Assembly (NCBI GenBank): GCA_024138025.1
Contig: JAMXBD010004239.1
Coordinates: 1-64,000 of the forward strand
From: Combretum micranthum
Lineage: Eukaryota > Streptophyta > Magnoliopsida > Myrtales > Combretaceae
Direction of reading: 5' to 3'
Length of the DNA: 64,000 nt
In this document: piece after piece, positions 11,113-22,955 of the stretch
How the letters are laid out: each line of letters begins with the position of its first letter
Numbering within the stretch: the first letter of the stretch is position 1
Position numbers and translations under genes: made by a program
The notes under the pieces: model-generated
Databases searched by the model: none
Told to the model about the DNA's origin: nothing
Seen by the model: only the letters and a program-made list of their open reading frames with translations

Positions 11113-14100
11113 TGAAATACCCCAAACCTTCACCAAGATTAGAAATTGAGTTTAGATAGATTAAATAAATCAAGTGAATTATAGGATTTAATTAGACAAG
11201 TTGACTTAATTTAATTAGCTAATAATTAAGTTGGTTTTGAGATTTGAAATTCCTAAAATCTCTAAACATATTCTAAAAATGTTTAGAGGATTCGTAAACT
11301 CTTGATTCTTAGCCTAAACACTAATTCTTAAATCCCCGTAAAATTTGAGTTCATTTGCATGAATAAAAATATCAATTTTTAAACCCAAACTCCAATTAAA
11401 TATCTTTTTATCTAAAATCATAAATTAAGATCTTATTATAAGTTCTTAATTTCTAACCTATCGGTTCTAAAATTATCTTTTAAATATTTCTATAACTATA
11501 GATATTGATCTGATAGTTCTAAAACTAATACCCTATTTTGAAAAACCTTTGTATTTATCAATTCCCTTTTTTATCTTCATTTTCCTTAACCTGCCATTCC
11601 TTTTCTTTACCCTTTACGTTTCCTTTCCCCTTCTTTTCTTTCCTTCTTCTTCTTCTTCTTCTTCTTCCTTCTCTTTCAAAATTCAACACATAAATCTTAA
11701 TTTCAAGAAGTAAAAGAAGAGAAATTAAAACTAAGGAAGAGGATAGGAAATATAAATCAAGCTAGAAGTGTGGAAAGAAATTCCTTTATTCATGTGTCTC
11801 AAAAGCTAAGTTTTCTATCTTGAGTTAACTTTGTTTTAATTGTTGTTTACAAACTTATAATTGATATATAGATGTTAGAAATGGGTTGAGAGTGCTGTTT
11901 ATTTATATATTTGTTGATATATGCTTATTGGAGGTCGGATTGTGAAGGAGGAAGAAGATGATGAATAGTAGTTGTGATGATTTGTGTAATGACCCGGCCC
12001 ACTTAACCCAATTATTAAGTGTGCCAAATCTTCCGACCACGCACAATACTCAAATATTAAGAACAATATTTAAGTATTATACGTAAGGTCGTCTTTAAAA
12101 AGAGATGTTTGTAATGGCTACCTGTTTAAAACAAACATAACATTCATAAGCTTAGAATTAGAAACATTACCACTACATAGGTAGTGGGTCATTAACTATA
12201 TACAAGTCATACATAATATATTTATACATTACAACTTCCCAAAACATCACATAAACATAGAGATCTCACTTAAAACCCAACTATATTACAAATACAATTC
12301 AACTCAAATTATATTCCAAGGCTTAACAAATAAGCCTAAACACTTCAAAAAGAAATCTTCATCAAAAGGAATCCTAAGCATATACTAGGCCTCTCTCCTA
12401 GTCATCCATAGAGTCTTCCCAATCACTCCCATAGCCCATATCATCATAGAGCTCGTCATCAAAATCACCTGCAAGATAGCAGCATGAGCCAAAGGCCTAG
12501 TACACAATAATGCAAACAAATACATATGCAATGCTCACTTAACTAAAAACAATGGAATAAATCACCACAACTTCGTTATCTTTTAGTTAAGTGAATAAAA
12601 CAACACTGGAGTATTCAAACTCCGACTCAAGCTTGGGAATTCTAGGGGTCCTGAGTAACAACAGCTGCTCAGGGGGTTGATATAGATAGACCGGATATCT
12701 ATATCTCCTATATCTAACCGATAAAGAACAATAGCTTCATCTAGGGTTCATACTCCTTTATACAATCCACTTATCCCGGTCTATAATATCAGTTAGTTCA
12801 ACGGTCCCATAACCGTGGACTAAAACATATTATTTCCTCCCGAGAATATACCGATACAGTTAACCCTATTAGCTACCCACTTAGCCAATAAAAGAAATCA
12901 CCATTGCATCATGGTGAACCATTGCATCATGGATTTGAGTCATTGTATCATGACAAAGGATTGGACTAAGTGCCTAAACTACCGTGCCATTGCATCATGA
13001 CAAGGTTGTCGCTCCCGGATCCGGATTCAACGACGTAAAGCACAACCAATTTCAATATCTTTTCATTAATCTTTGATTAAGGTCCAATTGATATATGCCT
13101 ATCCTAAGCAACAATCAATCAAAGTATTGTGTACCTGTACTAGCTCGAGAATCAATGGGAATAACCGAAAGGGGATCAATCACTGTAAAAAGAAGTAATT
13201 ACAAACTCACACTTAGTTCTAGTATATATATTCTTCAAATCTCAAGTATAGTCATCCAAAGAAATTCAAATAAATCATTACAACATCATCACATAGCATT
13301 TAGATATCATATATTGTCATACAATACTCAATAAATACTTAAATGATCATTTATCAAGCTTGGGAGAACCTTTAACAACCAACAATAAGTTTTAAACTTT
13401 GTTTAGAAAGTGTATCAGTTGAAAAGAACTAGAATTTAAGCATTTTTAATTTTAAAATTTGTGAAAACTTAAAACATGAAAGTTATAGATCTCTTTTTAA
13501 GCTTTCCAACGCAATTTGAATCACCTCAATCGGAGGTCGGATGAAAAAGTTATGACTAATTTACAACACAGTCGCAATAGGGAAAACTATCCGAGAGCGA
13601 AACGCCCTAGCAAACGGGGCCGTTTGGGAGACCGTTTGCACTCAGGGAAAATGAAATTTTGATCCGAGATCGCAACACCCTTGCAAACGGGGCCGTTTGC
13701 GAGGCTGTTTGCTCCAAATGGGGCCGTTTGCACCAGCATTTGACAGTTTTAGGAAATTTTTTCAAACTTTAACACTTTTAACTTACTTTTCTCAACTCCT
13801 AACATGTCCTAAACCTTATACAAACTTCATTCAACACTTCTTATACATTTAACAACATAAAACAAGAGTAATCTCCACTCCTCAACTTCAAACAAGTTCA
13901 AACACTACTCTACATAAATCAAACACTTCTTCATCAACTTTCACCAACCCTAGTACACTTCAAACAATTCTAATACTTATCATACTTCAGCACTTCAATT
14001 CCAACCACATGAGGGCCTTCTACAACCTATCTACAACAACTCAAGCATGCTAAAGCTTTCCTAACAACTCTACAACATTCCAACAAGAATTTAGCATACC

Positions 14101-17100
14101 AACTACTTATTTTACACCACATATGCATATTTCATGAATTAAGAGGGAAATAAAGCATCTCAAACATCAAATAAACTTACCTCAATGTATCTATAAGGCT
14201 TGGGGAAGGATTTTTGGTGTGTTGAGTCCAAGAAAACTTGTTTTAGGTCTTGAAAATATTTGGCCTTCTTGAGTTACGAATTTTCTTTTTTCCTTGCTCT
14301 GTTTTGGAGAGTTTAATGATACAATTAGACTTTTGTGTTTATCCTAATATTGTTGACTTTTGAGGAGGTAGATTTGGAGAAGGCTTGGGCCTTATTTGGG
14401 CTTAGAGTTGGACTTAATTTGGCCTTAAGAGGGCTTTAAAAAATCTGCTAAGTGTAGGATCTAAATTAGGCCTAAAACAAGTTTAAATCCAACACATGTA
14501 ATTCATTACAATAACAATTAACACTAACATGATAATTTCTAACATGAATAAACTATCAATCTAGATATATTTACCATAGCATATTATCTAATCACATATG
14601 TTATAACACACCCAACATTACAAACACACTAATCTACTCAAACACATACACACATATAATTATCAAATTTAGCATGCATTAATATATATTAATATGATGG
14701 CTATTTCAATTTGATTGTTGTTTGAAGTTGTTGGAGGAAGATTGAAGTGTTAGGAGTTGTTATTAGAGTTTATTTGATGTTAGAATTGATATAGGAAGCT
14801 TAGTAGATGATTTGAAGAAGTTTTGATAAAAGGAAAGTGTAAAAAACATGTTTTCACAAACTTGTTCTATCGTCAACGCCGCCTCCTGGAGCTTCTACGC
14901 GGCCGGCTTTGAGGCAGTGTTGAAGTGAACAGAATGTATTTTCTTAAAGTTGCCTCCAATGCTACCGATGTTGAACCTCTATGCTGCCGGCTTTGAAATT
15001 TACGCCGCCGGTGTAGAAGTGCTGGTGTTCGTTTTACTCAGTTGCTCTGTTTCGCAGCTTGATCATATTTTGGCCATAACTTTTTCATACAACCTCCGAT
15101 TGAGGTGATTTAAGTTTCTATAAAAAGCTTAAAAATAGATATACAACTTTCATGTTTTGAGTTTTTACAAATTCAAAACGTATCGATGCTTAAATTTTGA
15201 TTCTTTCCTGCTATTGTGTTTTCTTAAACAAAATTAAAACTTATTTTTTATTTCTAAATGTGTATTGTTAAGTGTAAATGGATCTTTTTGAGATAAAATG
15301 AGATAGCTTAATGATATTTGATGTGTAATGATGATTGAGGGATATAATGAAGCATGATTTAAGTATATTTGTAGATTTATCAAATAATTGAATTTCCAGA
15401 AGTATTAAACTAAAAGTAGTTATGTTGTATATATGATTTTCATTGCTTGTTTTATGATCTTGTGACCACTTAGTGAAATTAAATGATCTTGGTAAGTATA
15501 TAAATGATGATTTATGTATTTATATGAATTTTATTTGAATTTCCTTCATGCTAAGTTTAAGATTTAGTATGTTTTAAGTGGTGTTTTTCTTCAATTGTTT
15601 TACCTTGTTTATTATTTGTTCTTATGATTAGCTATTGAACTTAAATGAACTTAGTTAACAAAATTAAGTTCAACTTGATTAAATAGACTTGAATGAGTTA
15701 AAATGAATTAGATTGAGTTAGTTTAACCATCTTTGACTTAGTTTTTGAATTAAATGATTAAGGTTAATTAATTTAGCTAATGTTAAGTTAAGGTGAGTTC
15801 AAGTTGACATAGATCCTACATGTATAATGAATTAGTAATGAATCTAAGTTCAACTTGACTAAATGAGCTTGAATTAGCTAAAAGGAATTAGATTACTTAA
15901 GTTAATCAACTTGAACTAGTATTAGATTAAATGACTAATTCTAAACAATTTGGCTAAGGTTAAGCTAAAATGGGTTAATAGCTAATAATTAGCTTAGATG
16001 AATATGTTATGATCTTTGAATAACATGAGCTATAATTTGTTTCAAATGTTTATTTGCTTTGAATATGAATGCTTTTATGTATGAATGCTTTTATATATGC
16101 TATGTTTTGTGATAAAAAACTATAATTAAAGTGAAAAGAATTATTTCGATAGACAAAGGAGAACTGTCTATATTTTGGTAGGGTGATATTCGCAGCCATA
16201 GTGGAGTTCCATATTAGTGTCTAATCAAATAGGATTTAATAAAATGAGTTTGAGATGAATGGATAAATAGCTTAAGTTCTTATATGATTTTGATGAAGTG
16301 GATGATTTGTTTTGTTTAGTTTAGTTTAGCTTCTTATACGAGCTCTTTCCTTAACAGAAGTGGATATCTTATTTATCTTTTGGATTATCTTCTAGAATTC
16401 CTTCTGAGACTCTGTTTGGATTTAGTATATAAGGTACGCAGTAACTTGCGTGTTGGATGTTAGGATAGGCATATAAAATGAATTAAGAAATTAAACTTGA
16501 CTTAATAATTGATGAGTGTTGATTGTCTTTTACGCCGTTGAATCTGGTTCGGAGAGCGGGACCTTGCTCAAATTGGGGGCATGGTGCTTTTTCGTTATTG
16601 GATAGATTTATCTAGGAGATATAAGTATCTGAGCTATTTATATCAACCCCCTGAGCGTCATGATACGTTATTTAGGATCTCTTAGTATTATGGGCTACGC
16701 CGGAAGATGGGGCTGCCTAGTCTGTATGAACAGTAGGGGCCACTCAGGGAGGCGAACGTGATACTAGATCCTTGATGCCTGGAGTTTGAATACTGTCGTG
16801 TTGATTTTTTTACTTTAAAGAAAGATAATAACTTGTTATTGTCGCATTTGCATTTAGTTAAACTTGTGTGTCACTCCGCGTGTGATTGTATTGCTATATA
16901 CTGAGCTTCGGCTCATTCTTGTTGTTGTTATTCTTTTTACAGGTTTTGTTGTTGATAAAGATGATATTGATGAAGTTGATGATGATGAGTTCTTGTTGAT
17001 GTTGGTAATGATGGATGATGAGATGATGATATGATGATGTTATTGTTGTGGATGATGTTGTCTCGGGTTTTTGGGTGCTTCTATTGACTCGGGAAGAATT

Positions 17101-17518
17101 GTGGATGAGTAATATGAGTCAGAAGCATTGAGTATTTTAGTTGTTTTGTTTCTCCTTTTGTTTGTTTTATAGAGACTGGATTCATTTATAAATTTGTATT
17201 TTCATTTAAGGGCTTGTTAGCGCCATGTTTTGTAAATAAGCTTTTGTAAATATTTATCAAAGTGAAAGTTTTTCCACTTGTAATAGTGGAAGTTTGAAAT
17301 GTTTTTATACAGAAACGTTTTTATTAAAGTTTATTTTTCCACTACTAAATCCAGTTATCTGAAAATCTAACTAAATGATTTCACAACCTAAAACTGAATA
17401 GCAATGTTCAACGTAAACACCTTCTTTTAAGACAACTTTACGTATAATTCATAAGAGTTATACGTGGTTAGGGACTTGGTGTGCTTAATTTGAGAATTAA
17501 GCATACTGGGTCTTTACA
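11113..17518 (-). mobile_element. Solo LTR 'C' (Tekay/Del-like), interrupted by solo LTR B
   Basis: On the reverse strand it starts tgtaaagaccc at 17,518 and ends ggggtatttca at 11,113. It is flanked by a perfect 5-bp duplication, ctctg at 11,108-11,112 and 17,519-17,523. Removing LTR B and its duplication leaves about 3.68 kb. It contains neither a primer-binding site nor gag/pol motifs, so it is a solo LTR left by LTR-LTR recombination or a non-autonomous element of that size. It is homologous to LTR A in the opposite orientation. It sits in the 3' subterminal region of CACTA 1. Confidence 0.9.
11985..14708 (+). mobile_element. Solo LTR 'B' nested inside LTR C
   Basis: Starts tgtaatgaccc and ends ggctatttca, with a perfect 5-bp duplication atttg at 11,980-11,984 and 14,709-14,713. 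Length is 2,724 bp. The first 60 bases match the reverse-strand start of LTR C in layout (tgtaa-gaccc, then -taagtgtgcca- or -taagcacacca-, then -ttatacgtaa-). Its bases 12,650-13,040 are almost the same as LTR A 340-760. No gag, pol or PBS. It inserted after C because it splits C cleanly. Confidence 0.92.
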
Positions 17519-17523
17519 CTCTG

Positions 17524-18219
17524 CTCCATTCATTCTTTCCCTCCCCAATCCGGCCGATCGTCTTCTCCAAATTTCCTTCTCCAAAATTCATTTCTTCACA
17601 ATTTTTCCAAGTAATTCATTTTTTATTTTCATTGATTTTATTTCATTTTTATTTCTAATTATCTATTTATCTTTATTTGTGCAGGTTTTTATCATTTATT
17701 ATTACAAGTTCAACAACATCAAAATCAAATATAAATAAAGTATAATATTATCATTTTAATTTACAATTTTTTGTATTTTTTGATAAAAATTATTTCATGT
17801 TTTAGGTATATTATGATAATTTATAATTTTACATCAATATAAACATATTTATAATGTCATAACATTTTTATTATTTCAATGTTTAGAATGAAAAAGTTAT
17901 ATCTAATATTTTAAGTAAAATATTAACAAATTTGTAACATTAATTATAATTTTTTAAAAAATTATTGCAATACATGTTGTATTATTCTTTTCAAATTCTG
18001 AAAAAAATATATTAATTATAAAATTTTGAATAAAATATTAATATTAATACTAATAAATTTATAATATTTATTATAATTTTTTTTAAATTAATTGCAATTC
18101 GTGTTGTATTAATTATGTATAAATTCTGCATAAATATATTAATTAAACATTTTACATAAATTATTAATATTATTAAATCTGTAATATTAATCATATATAT
18201 TTTTTAAATATAATGATGT
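17524..18219. other. CACTA 1 interior after LTR C, no gene seen
   Basis: AT-rich sequence that resumes CACTA 1 after the second ctctg copy. Joining it to the sequence left of LTR C gives a continuous stretch (cttctctg / ctctgctcc with one duplication removed). ORFs such as the one starting at 17,481 straddle the LTR edge and are not genes. Confidence 0.55.
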
Positions 18220-18220
18220 T

Positions 18221-18418
18221 TGAGACGAGTTTCACCTCATACTTATAGCATGAGGCGAAACTTGCCTCATGCTACGTCGGCTAGTGAGGCAAAATTCGCC
18301 TCACTAGCTGACGTGGCATAGCACCATGGAGTGAGGCCAATTTCGCATCATTTTTCAAATCTGAGGCCAAATTCGCCTCATATATGAATAAATTATGTAT
18401 GAGGCAAATTTCGTCTTA
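18221..18418. repeat. Palindromic subterminal repeats of CACTA 1 (outer cluster)
   Basis: Six further units of the same tgaggcgaa/ttcgcctca palindrome: about 18,221-18,239, 18,250-18,270, 18,282-18,304, 18,331-18,350, 18,362-18,380 and 18,399-18,418. The third unit lies inside a longer imperfect palindrome of 47 bases (18,271-18,317) whose arms add gctacgtc and gacgtggc. They sit 150-350 bases from the terminus, where CACTA transposase-binding repeats belong. Confidence 0.85.
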
Positions 18419-18439
18419 GATTGAAATAATTGCAATGAC

Positions 18440-18569
18440 CATCGCCTCCTTTGCCCTAAGACAGCCGCCCTCCAGAGTCGAATTTTTTGCCTCAGTAGCT
18501 CTACTGAGTCGAATTTTGGAGCAACTGAGGAGAAAAAATTCGCCTCTCAAACCAAATCTTTTACTAGTG
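18440..18569 (-). repeat. Right terminal region and terminal inverted repeat of CACTA 1
   Basis: Read from the right on the reverse strand, the element begins cactagtaaaagatttggtt and continues into a gagaggcgaa motif. The outermost TAGTG (plus strand) is at 18,565-18,569. CACTA followed by an A-rich stretch is the normal start for this superfamily. The matching left end is outside the window. Confidence 0.75.
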
Positions 18570-19985
18570 TTTGGAGTCGTATAATGATTTTTTTTTTTAA
18601 TTTTTTTCTTTCTCAAATTTCGATTGACTAAACTAGCTTTTTTTTTTATTTAGGATAATTGCTTTATTCAATTGTGCATTAACACCACATCTAAAGGATC
18701 ATAATCAAGTCTGATACTATATCTAATTATAATCACGTTTCCATGAATTTTTTATCAATTTGAAGGAACAGTTATGAAATTAACATCTTTATATCATAAA
18801 ATTTAAAATTTAAAACTTGAAATGATACTTTGATAGGCAAATCTCGTTGAATATTATTATTATGGGAATTGTATCTGGTTTGTAAATGCTATGAATATAT
18901 GGCCCGTGACAGTTACATATCAAGAAGATAAATTTGATATAAGAGACTATTGATGGAGGCTTCCAACAAATATTGATGGTTTAGTCATGGAATCTTAATA
19001 CTAGTACCAGGCAATATGCAGATCTGGTACCATATGTTCCCTTACCAATTTATGAAAATTTTCAATGTTGACAAGATATTCATGTCAAAATATATGTGTA
19101 TGAAGTATGATGATAATTTATAAGCATAAGGTTTTAATGCCATTTAGTCCATGTTCAAATTTAACTATATATGGTTTTATCATTCTTATCACGTTTAGAC
19201 CTAGTCAATTGTATGTCTATATGCATAGCATATATCGATCAACAAGAACTTGATTTAGTATTAATAGATTGAGAAGTTGCTATAGGATATCTACTATTAT
19301 TAGAGAAATATGGCATGCCTAGTATGATGCTCATTTATTTTATAAGCATATATGTGGTACTTTAATTATGAGTTACAATAATAACATGCCATATGCTTTT
19401 GTAATAATTTTTTAGGAATGAGACTTTCTCCTTTACTACTTAGCATAATTACTGCTATGATCGAATATTTATTAAAAATTTATGGTAATGGTAATGGCCA
19501 TACTATAATATAAAGTAATGCTTTTCTATATATTTATATTAATGTGACAAGTTGTTTGAAAATTAAACCATATAAATAATTTTAGTCATAATATTAATTA
19601 TCATGTTCGTATTTAGGCTTAATTTACTAAACTAAAGAATATGCATCAAATATACACAATAAATATAGACACCTACAACATATAGACATACGTAAATCAA
19701 ATAGAATGACTACCAAGAACATAATAATTTTCTAAGAATAACTCGTCATGTTTTCGTAACAATACGAAAGCTCACAAAGATTTCGTTTATAGGAATCACG
19801 AACGACAAAGAGATCAACGATCTCCATTTAGGTAAGTGAGATTAATGCTTTATCGCATTTTGGAATACCATTTTAAGGTAGTTGGAGGTTGAAGTGTTAT
19901 GGTTATGATTGCAAAATAAGTTAGATGTGTACAGGCAATACCTATGCTTGCCCCTGACTTGTTGATTAGCAACTAAGTTTCATGC
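18570..19985. other. AT-rich stretch without recognisable gene
   Basis: About 1.4 kb right of the CACTA 1 terminus. No ORF of note, no clear repeat, and no motif I recognise on either strand. It may be original host intergenic DNA or a worn-out retrotransposon interior. Confidence 0.5.
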
Positions 19986-19989
19986 TATT

Positions 19990-21553
19990 TTAAAGAGTTC
20001 AAGGATTGCATCGTGAAAGGGGAGATTTTTTCTCATGTTTCCATTTTATTTTATTTTAATTATTGTTTTTTTTCCTTATAGTATCATGCATGAGTAGCTG
20101 TTAAAGACTTGGATAGCTGTGTTTTAGCATGTAAATACTTGGAATGAACACCAATTGTTGTAGAATTCACTAATCTCTATATTGTATTGAAGTATTTTAA
20201 TTCTAGGTAGTGCACAATTTACTATTAGATTAGATTTTCATGGGATGCGATTGAGAAATATACCCATGGAATAGATCTAGGCTATAAAGAAAGATTGCTC
20301 ATGATGCCTAGAGATAGGGTTGTGAAATCTTCTATATTTTATTCGAAATTTCCTTGGGATCATGTTTATAATGCGATCTTAGTCAGTTGTTAACTAGGAA
20401 GAGATTCCGATAGACAAGGCTAGAATTAAGGTTCAACAGACTTGAGAGAGGTATTGATCTAATTAATGGAATCCTCTAGTTAGGAAAGACACAACAAGTA
20501 ATAAAGTTGTATTACATATTAATTCATTAGTGAAACAAGTCTAATGTGTTGTTGATTATTAGACTAATGTTCAATTGTTGACTATTATAGTTAATATAAC
20601 TGTAGGTAATAATCAATTTAGTTAATAATTTATAATCATTTAACATAATTTTATAGGATATATAATAGGAAAAATGTGAGTAATAGTACTTGCCAAGATC
20701 CCTAAGGAATACGACCTTATATTTCAGTCCTATATTACACGCGATAGGTACACATGCCTAGCATTGACTAGATCATAGGTAGAGGTGGGCAAGTGGGTTA
20801 AACGGGCCAACCCGGCTCGGCCCACTTTAGCCCGTGGATTAAACGGGCCAAAAAATTTTGACCTACTTTAAAACGGGCCAAAATTGCCTGACCCTAACCC
20901 AACCCACTTTAGCCTGTGGGTTAAACGGGCCAGCCCACTTTTTGACTCTTTTAACCCACTTACATATTTTGTAAGTTAAATGGGCCAAGTTGACCCATTT
21001 AACTTATTTATATTAATTAAATAAGATATATATAATAAAAAAGAGAGTTTTATAAGGTTATATATATTAATGATTAATTTCATTATTATTTTAATTACTT
21101 TTTACATAAAAATAAGTTTTCTAAAATAATTTATTAGATAATATATTTCATTTAAAATAATAATAATATATTTTATAAAATTTTATGGTGCATGTGCATC
21201 AATTTGTCATTCTTTGTTATAATTAATACATAAATTTAATCTCAAGTATAAAAAATCTTAAGAATAACCTTCATTAATACATATTTACCCTATAATTATT
21301 TATTTTATTTTTATAAAAGTGGGTTGGTGGGTCAACCCACTTAACCCGCGGGTTAAGTGGGTTGGGTAAAATTAACCCACTTTTAAACGGGCTAAAAAAA
21401 GCTAGCCCTAACCCGTTTTTAAAGTGGGTTAAACGGACTGGCCCGCAGGCCATAGCCCATTTGTCCAGCTCTAATCATAGGAAAGAGATAATAGGATATT
21501 AAATTATTAAAACTTGATCAAGAAATAGAGCAACCAAGTTTTTGGCGTCATCA
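19990..21553 (+). repeat. Plus-strand LTR arm and leader of a Gypsy element, split by a hAT MITE
   Basis: Bases about 19,990-20,310 match the reverse complement of 21,555-21,870; both contain the gatgcgattgagaaat and ggaatagatctaggct blocks. The sequence then runs through ggaatacgacctta near 20,710 to tttttggcgtcat near 21,540. That order, a gaatacgacc-type block followed by atcaag and ttttTGGCG, is the usual LTR end and leader of plant Tat/Athila-type Gypsy elements. This is recalled from family knowledge, so the lineage is tentative. The hAT MITE interrupts it at 20,780-21,473. No gag or pol follows on this strand. Confidence 0.6.
20780..21473. mobile_element. hAT-type foldback MITE, 694 bp
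   Basis: Ends tagaggtgggcaa (left) and ttgtccagctcta (right) are imperfect 13-base terminal inverted repeats. They are flanked by a perfect 8-bp duplication, atcatagg at 20,772-20,779 and 21,474-21,481. Both arms carry runs of gggttaaacgggcc-like sequence in opposite orientation, and the arms are joined by an AT-rich middle, so the RNA or single strand would fold into a long hairpin. The 8-bp duplication and TAGRGNTGG-type ends are characteristic of the hAT superfamily. No transposase, so non-autonomous. Confidence 0.92.
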
Positions 21554-22744
21554 TGAGTAACCTTTCTTTGTAGCCTAGATCTATTCCACCGGTAGATTTC
21601 TCAATCGCATCCCATGAAAATCTAATCTAATCCTAATTCGTGCACTGCTTAAAATTAGAATACTTCAATACACTATAGAGATTAGTGAATTCTACAACAA
21701 TTAGCGTTCATTCCATGTATTTACATACTAAAACACGTCTACACAAGTCTTTAACAAGTACTCATGCATGATACTACAAGAAAACAAAACAATAATTAGA
21801 ATAAAATAAAATAGAAACATAAGAAAAAAAAAAGTTTTCTTTCATGATGCAATACTTGAACTCTTTAACAAAATGATTACAACACTTCGTCTCCTCTTCC
21901 TTTTCTCTCAAGAATCTCTAAGGAATACTTTACAACATGCCGCAATACATATGAAAATATGAAAGGGCACAAGGTTAAAAAGAAGACTAGATTCACATAG
22001 TTTTGTGTGTACAAATTGATTTTTTTTTTTTTTATGTTTAGATCTTGTATTTATATGTCATAGGTAACCAGACATGTCCAATTAGTGTATCATCATCTCG
22101 GTTGGCCTTCATCTCCCTTCAAAATGCCTTTTTAATCCAATAGTCATGAAAACATATCAAGGAGTAACTGGTATCACGGCCGTTACACGTCCCGTTATCT
22201 CCTCGGAAGTAATTATCCATGGTAGATCATGGTCGTATCCAAGGTCGTTATCTTCTTGGATGACAAAATTAACATGCAATCACGGTTGGAATTTACACGT
22301 ATTGAAAACCTGCAATTAGATACCCTATTGGTCATGGCCATATCAAGGGTCATGATCAACGTTGTAGACTTCTTCTCTCCTCCATTTAATGGCCATATCA
22401 AGTGTGTTTGTATGGTCAATGGAGATCACCATCTAGGTCACGGCCGTATCAAGGGCCTTGATCTCCATTATGTCCATTTTCTCCCTATTTTTCCATGATT
22501 ATGCCCAATTCATTTGACATGCATAAAAAATGATTACTAACCCCAATACAGCTGTAATAATGCGTGGATTCCTTATTTAACTTCAATTCTCATTTAAACT
22601 AATCCAAATGTTGATGTTTGTCCTTTCTAAAACCTAAATGAACATTTTTAAGTCTTAAGTACCAAATTCCTCAACTTCAAGCTCATTCAAAGGAAAATTA
22701 AACATAATTTAGCCCCAATTTTATAGAGTAAATGATCCCTATCA
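21554..22744 (-). repeat. Minus-strand LTR arm of the same Gypsy family
   Basis: On the reverse strand it begins tgatagggatcatttact at 22,744, right after a polypurine-type tract, and runs to about 21,554, where it meets the plus-strand arm head-on. It contains no real gene. The ORFs at 22,213-22,498 lie in a stretch with repeated ggtcatggcc/gatatggcc-like motifs. Compared with the plus-strand arm, the last several hundred bases of the LTR are missing, so the junction near 21,550 looks like a breakpoint. Confidence 0.65.
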
Positions 22745-22945
22745 AACTTCCCCACACTTAATCTTTTCTTGTCCTCAAGCAAACAAGCTTATAAAAAGGA
22801 CTAAAAGAAAATTGACATTCAGTGTTAGGAAAGTAAAAAACTTGGTTGAATTCTACAACTTAGGCAAATGTACCTAGGTGAAAAGGGAAGACAACATTTG
22901 AGGCTTTCTATGGATTTAAACTGTCCTTTCCAAATCTTAAAATAT
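22745..22945 (-). other. Gypsy 3' untranslated region and polypurine tract
   Basis: Reverse strand reads gcttgaggacaagaaaag, then attaagtgtggggaag, directly before the LTR start. A 'cttgaggacaag ... gtgtgggg' string is the familiar 3' end of plant Tat/Athila-type Gypsy elements, where the G-rich part primes plus-strand DNA synthesis. The rest of that element is missing because Copia sequence begins at about 22,950. Confidence 0.65.
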
Positions 22946-22955
22946 TTAGCTACAT

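Larger units (their letters stand above)
1..18569 (+). mobile_element. CACTA (En/Spm) transposon 1, with nested LTR insertions; left end outside window
   Basis: The element is defined by a TNP2-type transposase remnant (3.09-6.01 kb), a Transposase_24-like gene (6.1-8.3 kb), palindromic subterminal repeats near 10.96-11.08 kb and 18.22-18.42 kb, and a terminus that reads cactagtaaaag on the reverse strand, with its outer TAGTG at 18,565-18,569. The 5' terminus lies before base 1 because LTR A separates it from the transposase. Without LTRs A, B and C, about 9 kb of CACTA sequence is left in the window. The 3-bp target duplication cannot be checked without the left end. It can no longer move: the transposase has several stops and frame breaks. 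Confidence 0.85.

Noticed and set aside
22213..22498. Opposed ORFs in a stretch of ggccatatcaagg-type repeats, looking at first like a spaced repeat array
   Set aside because: Spacing is irregular and the region is inside the minus-strand LTR. It is not a CRISPR-like array.
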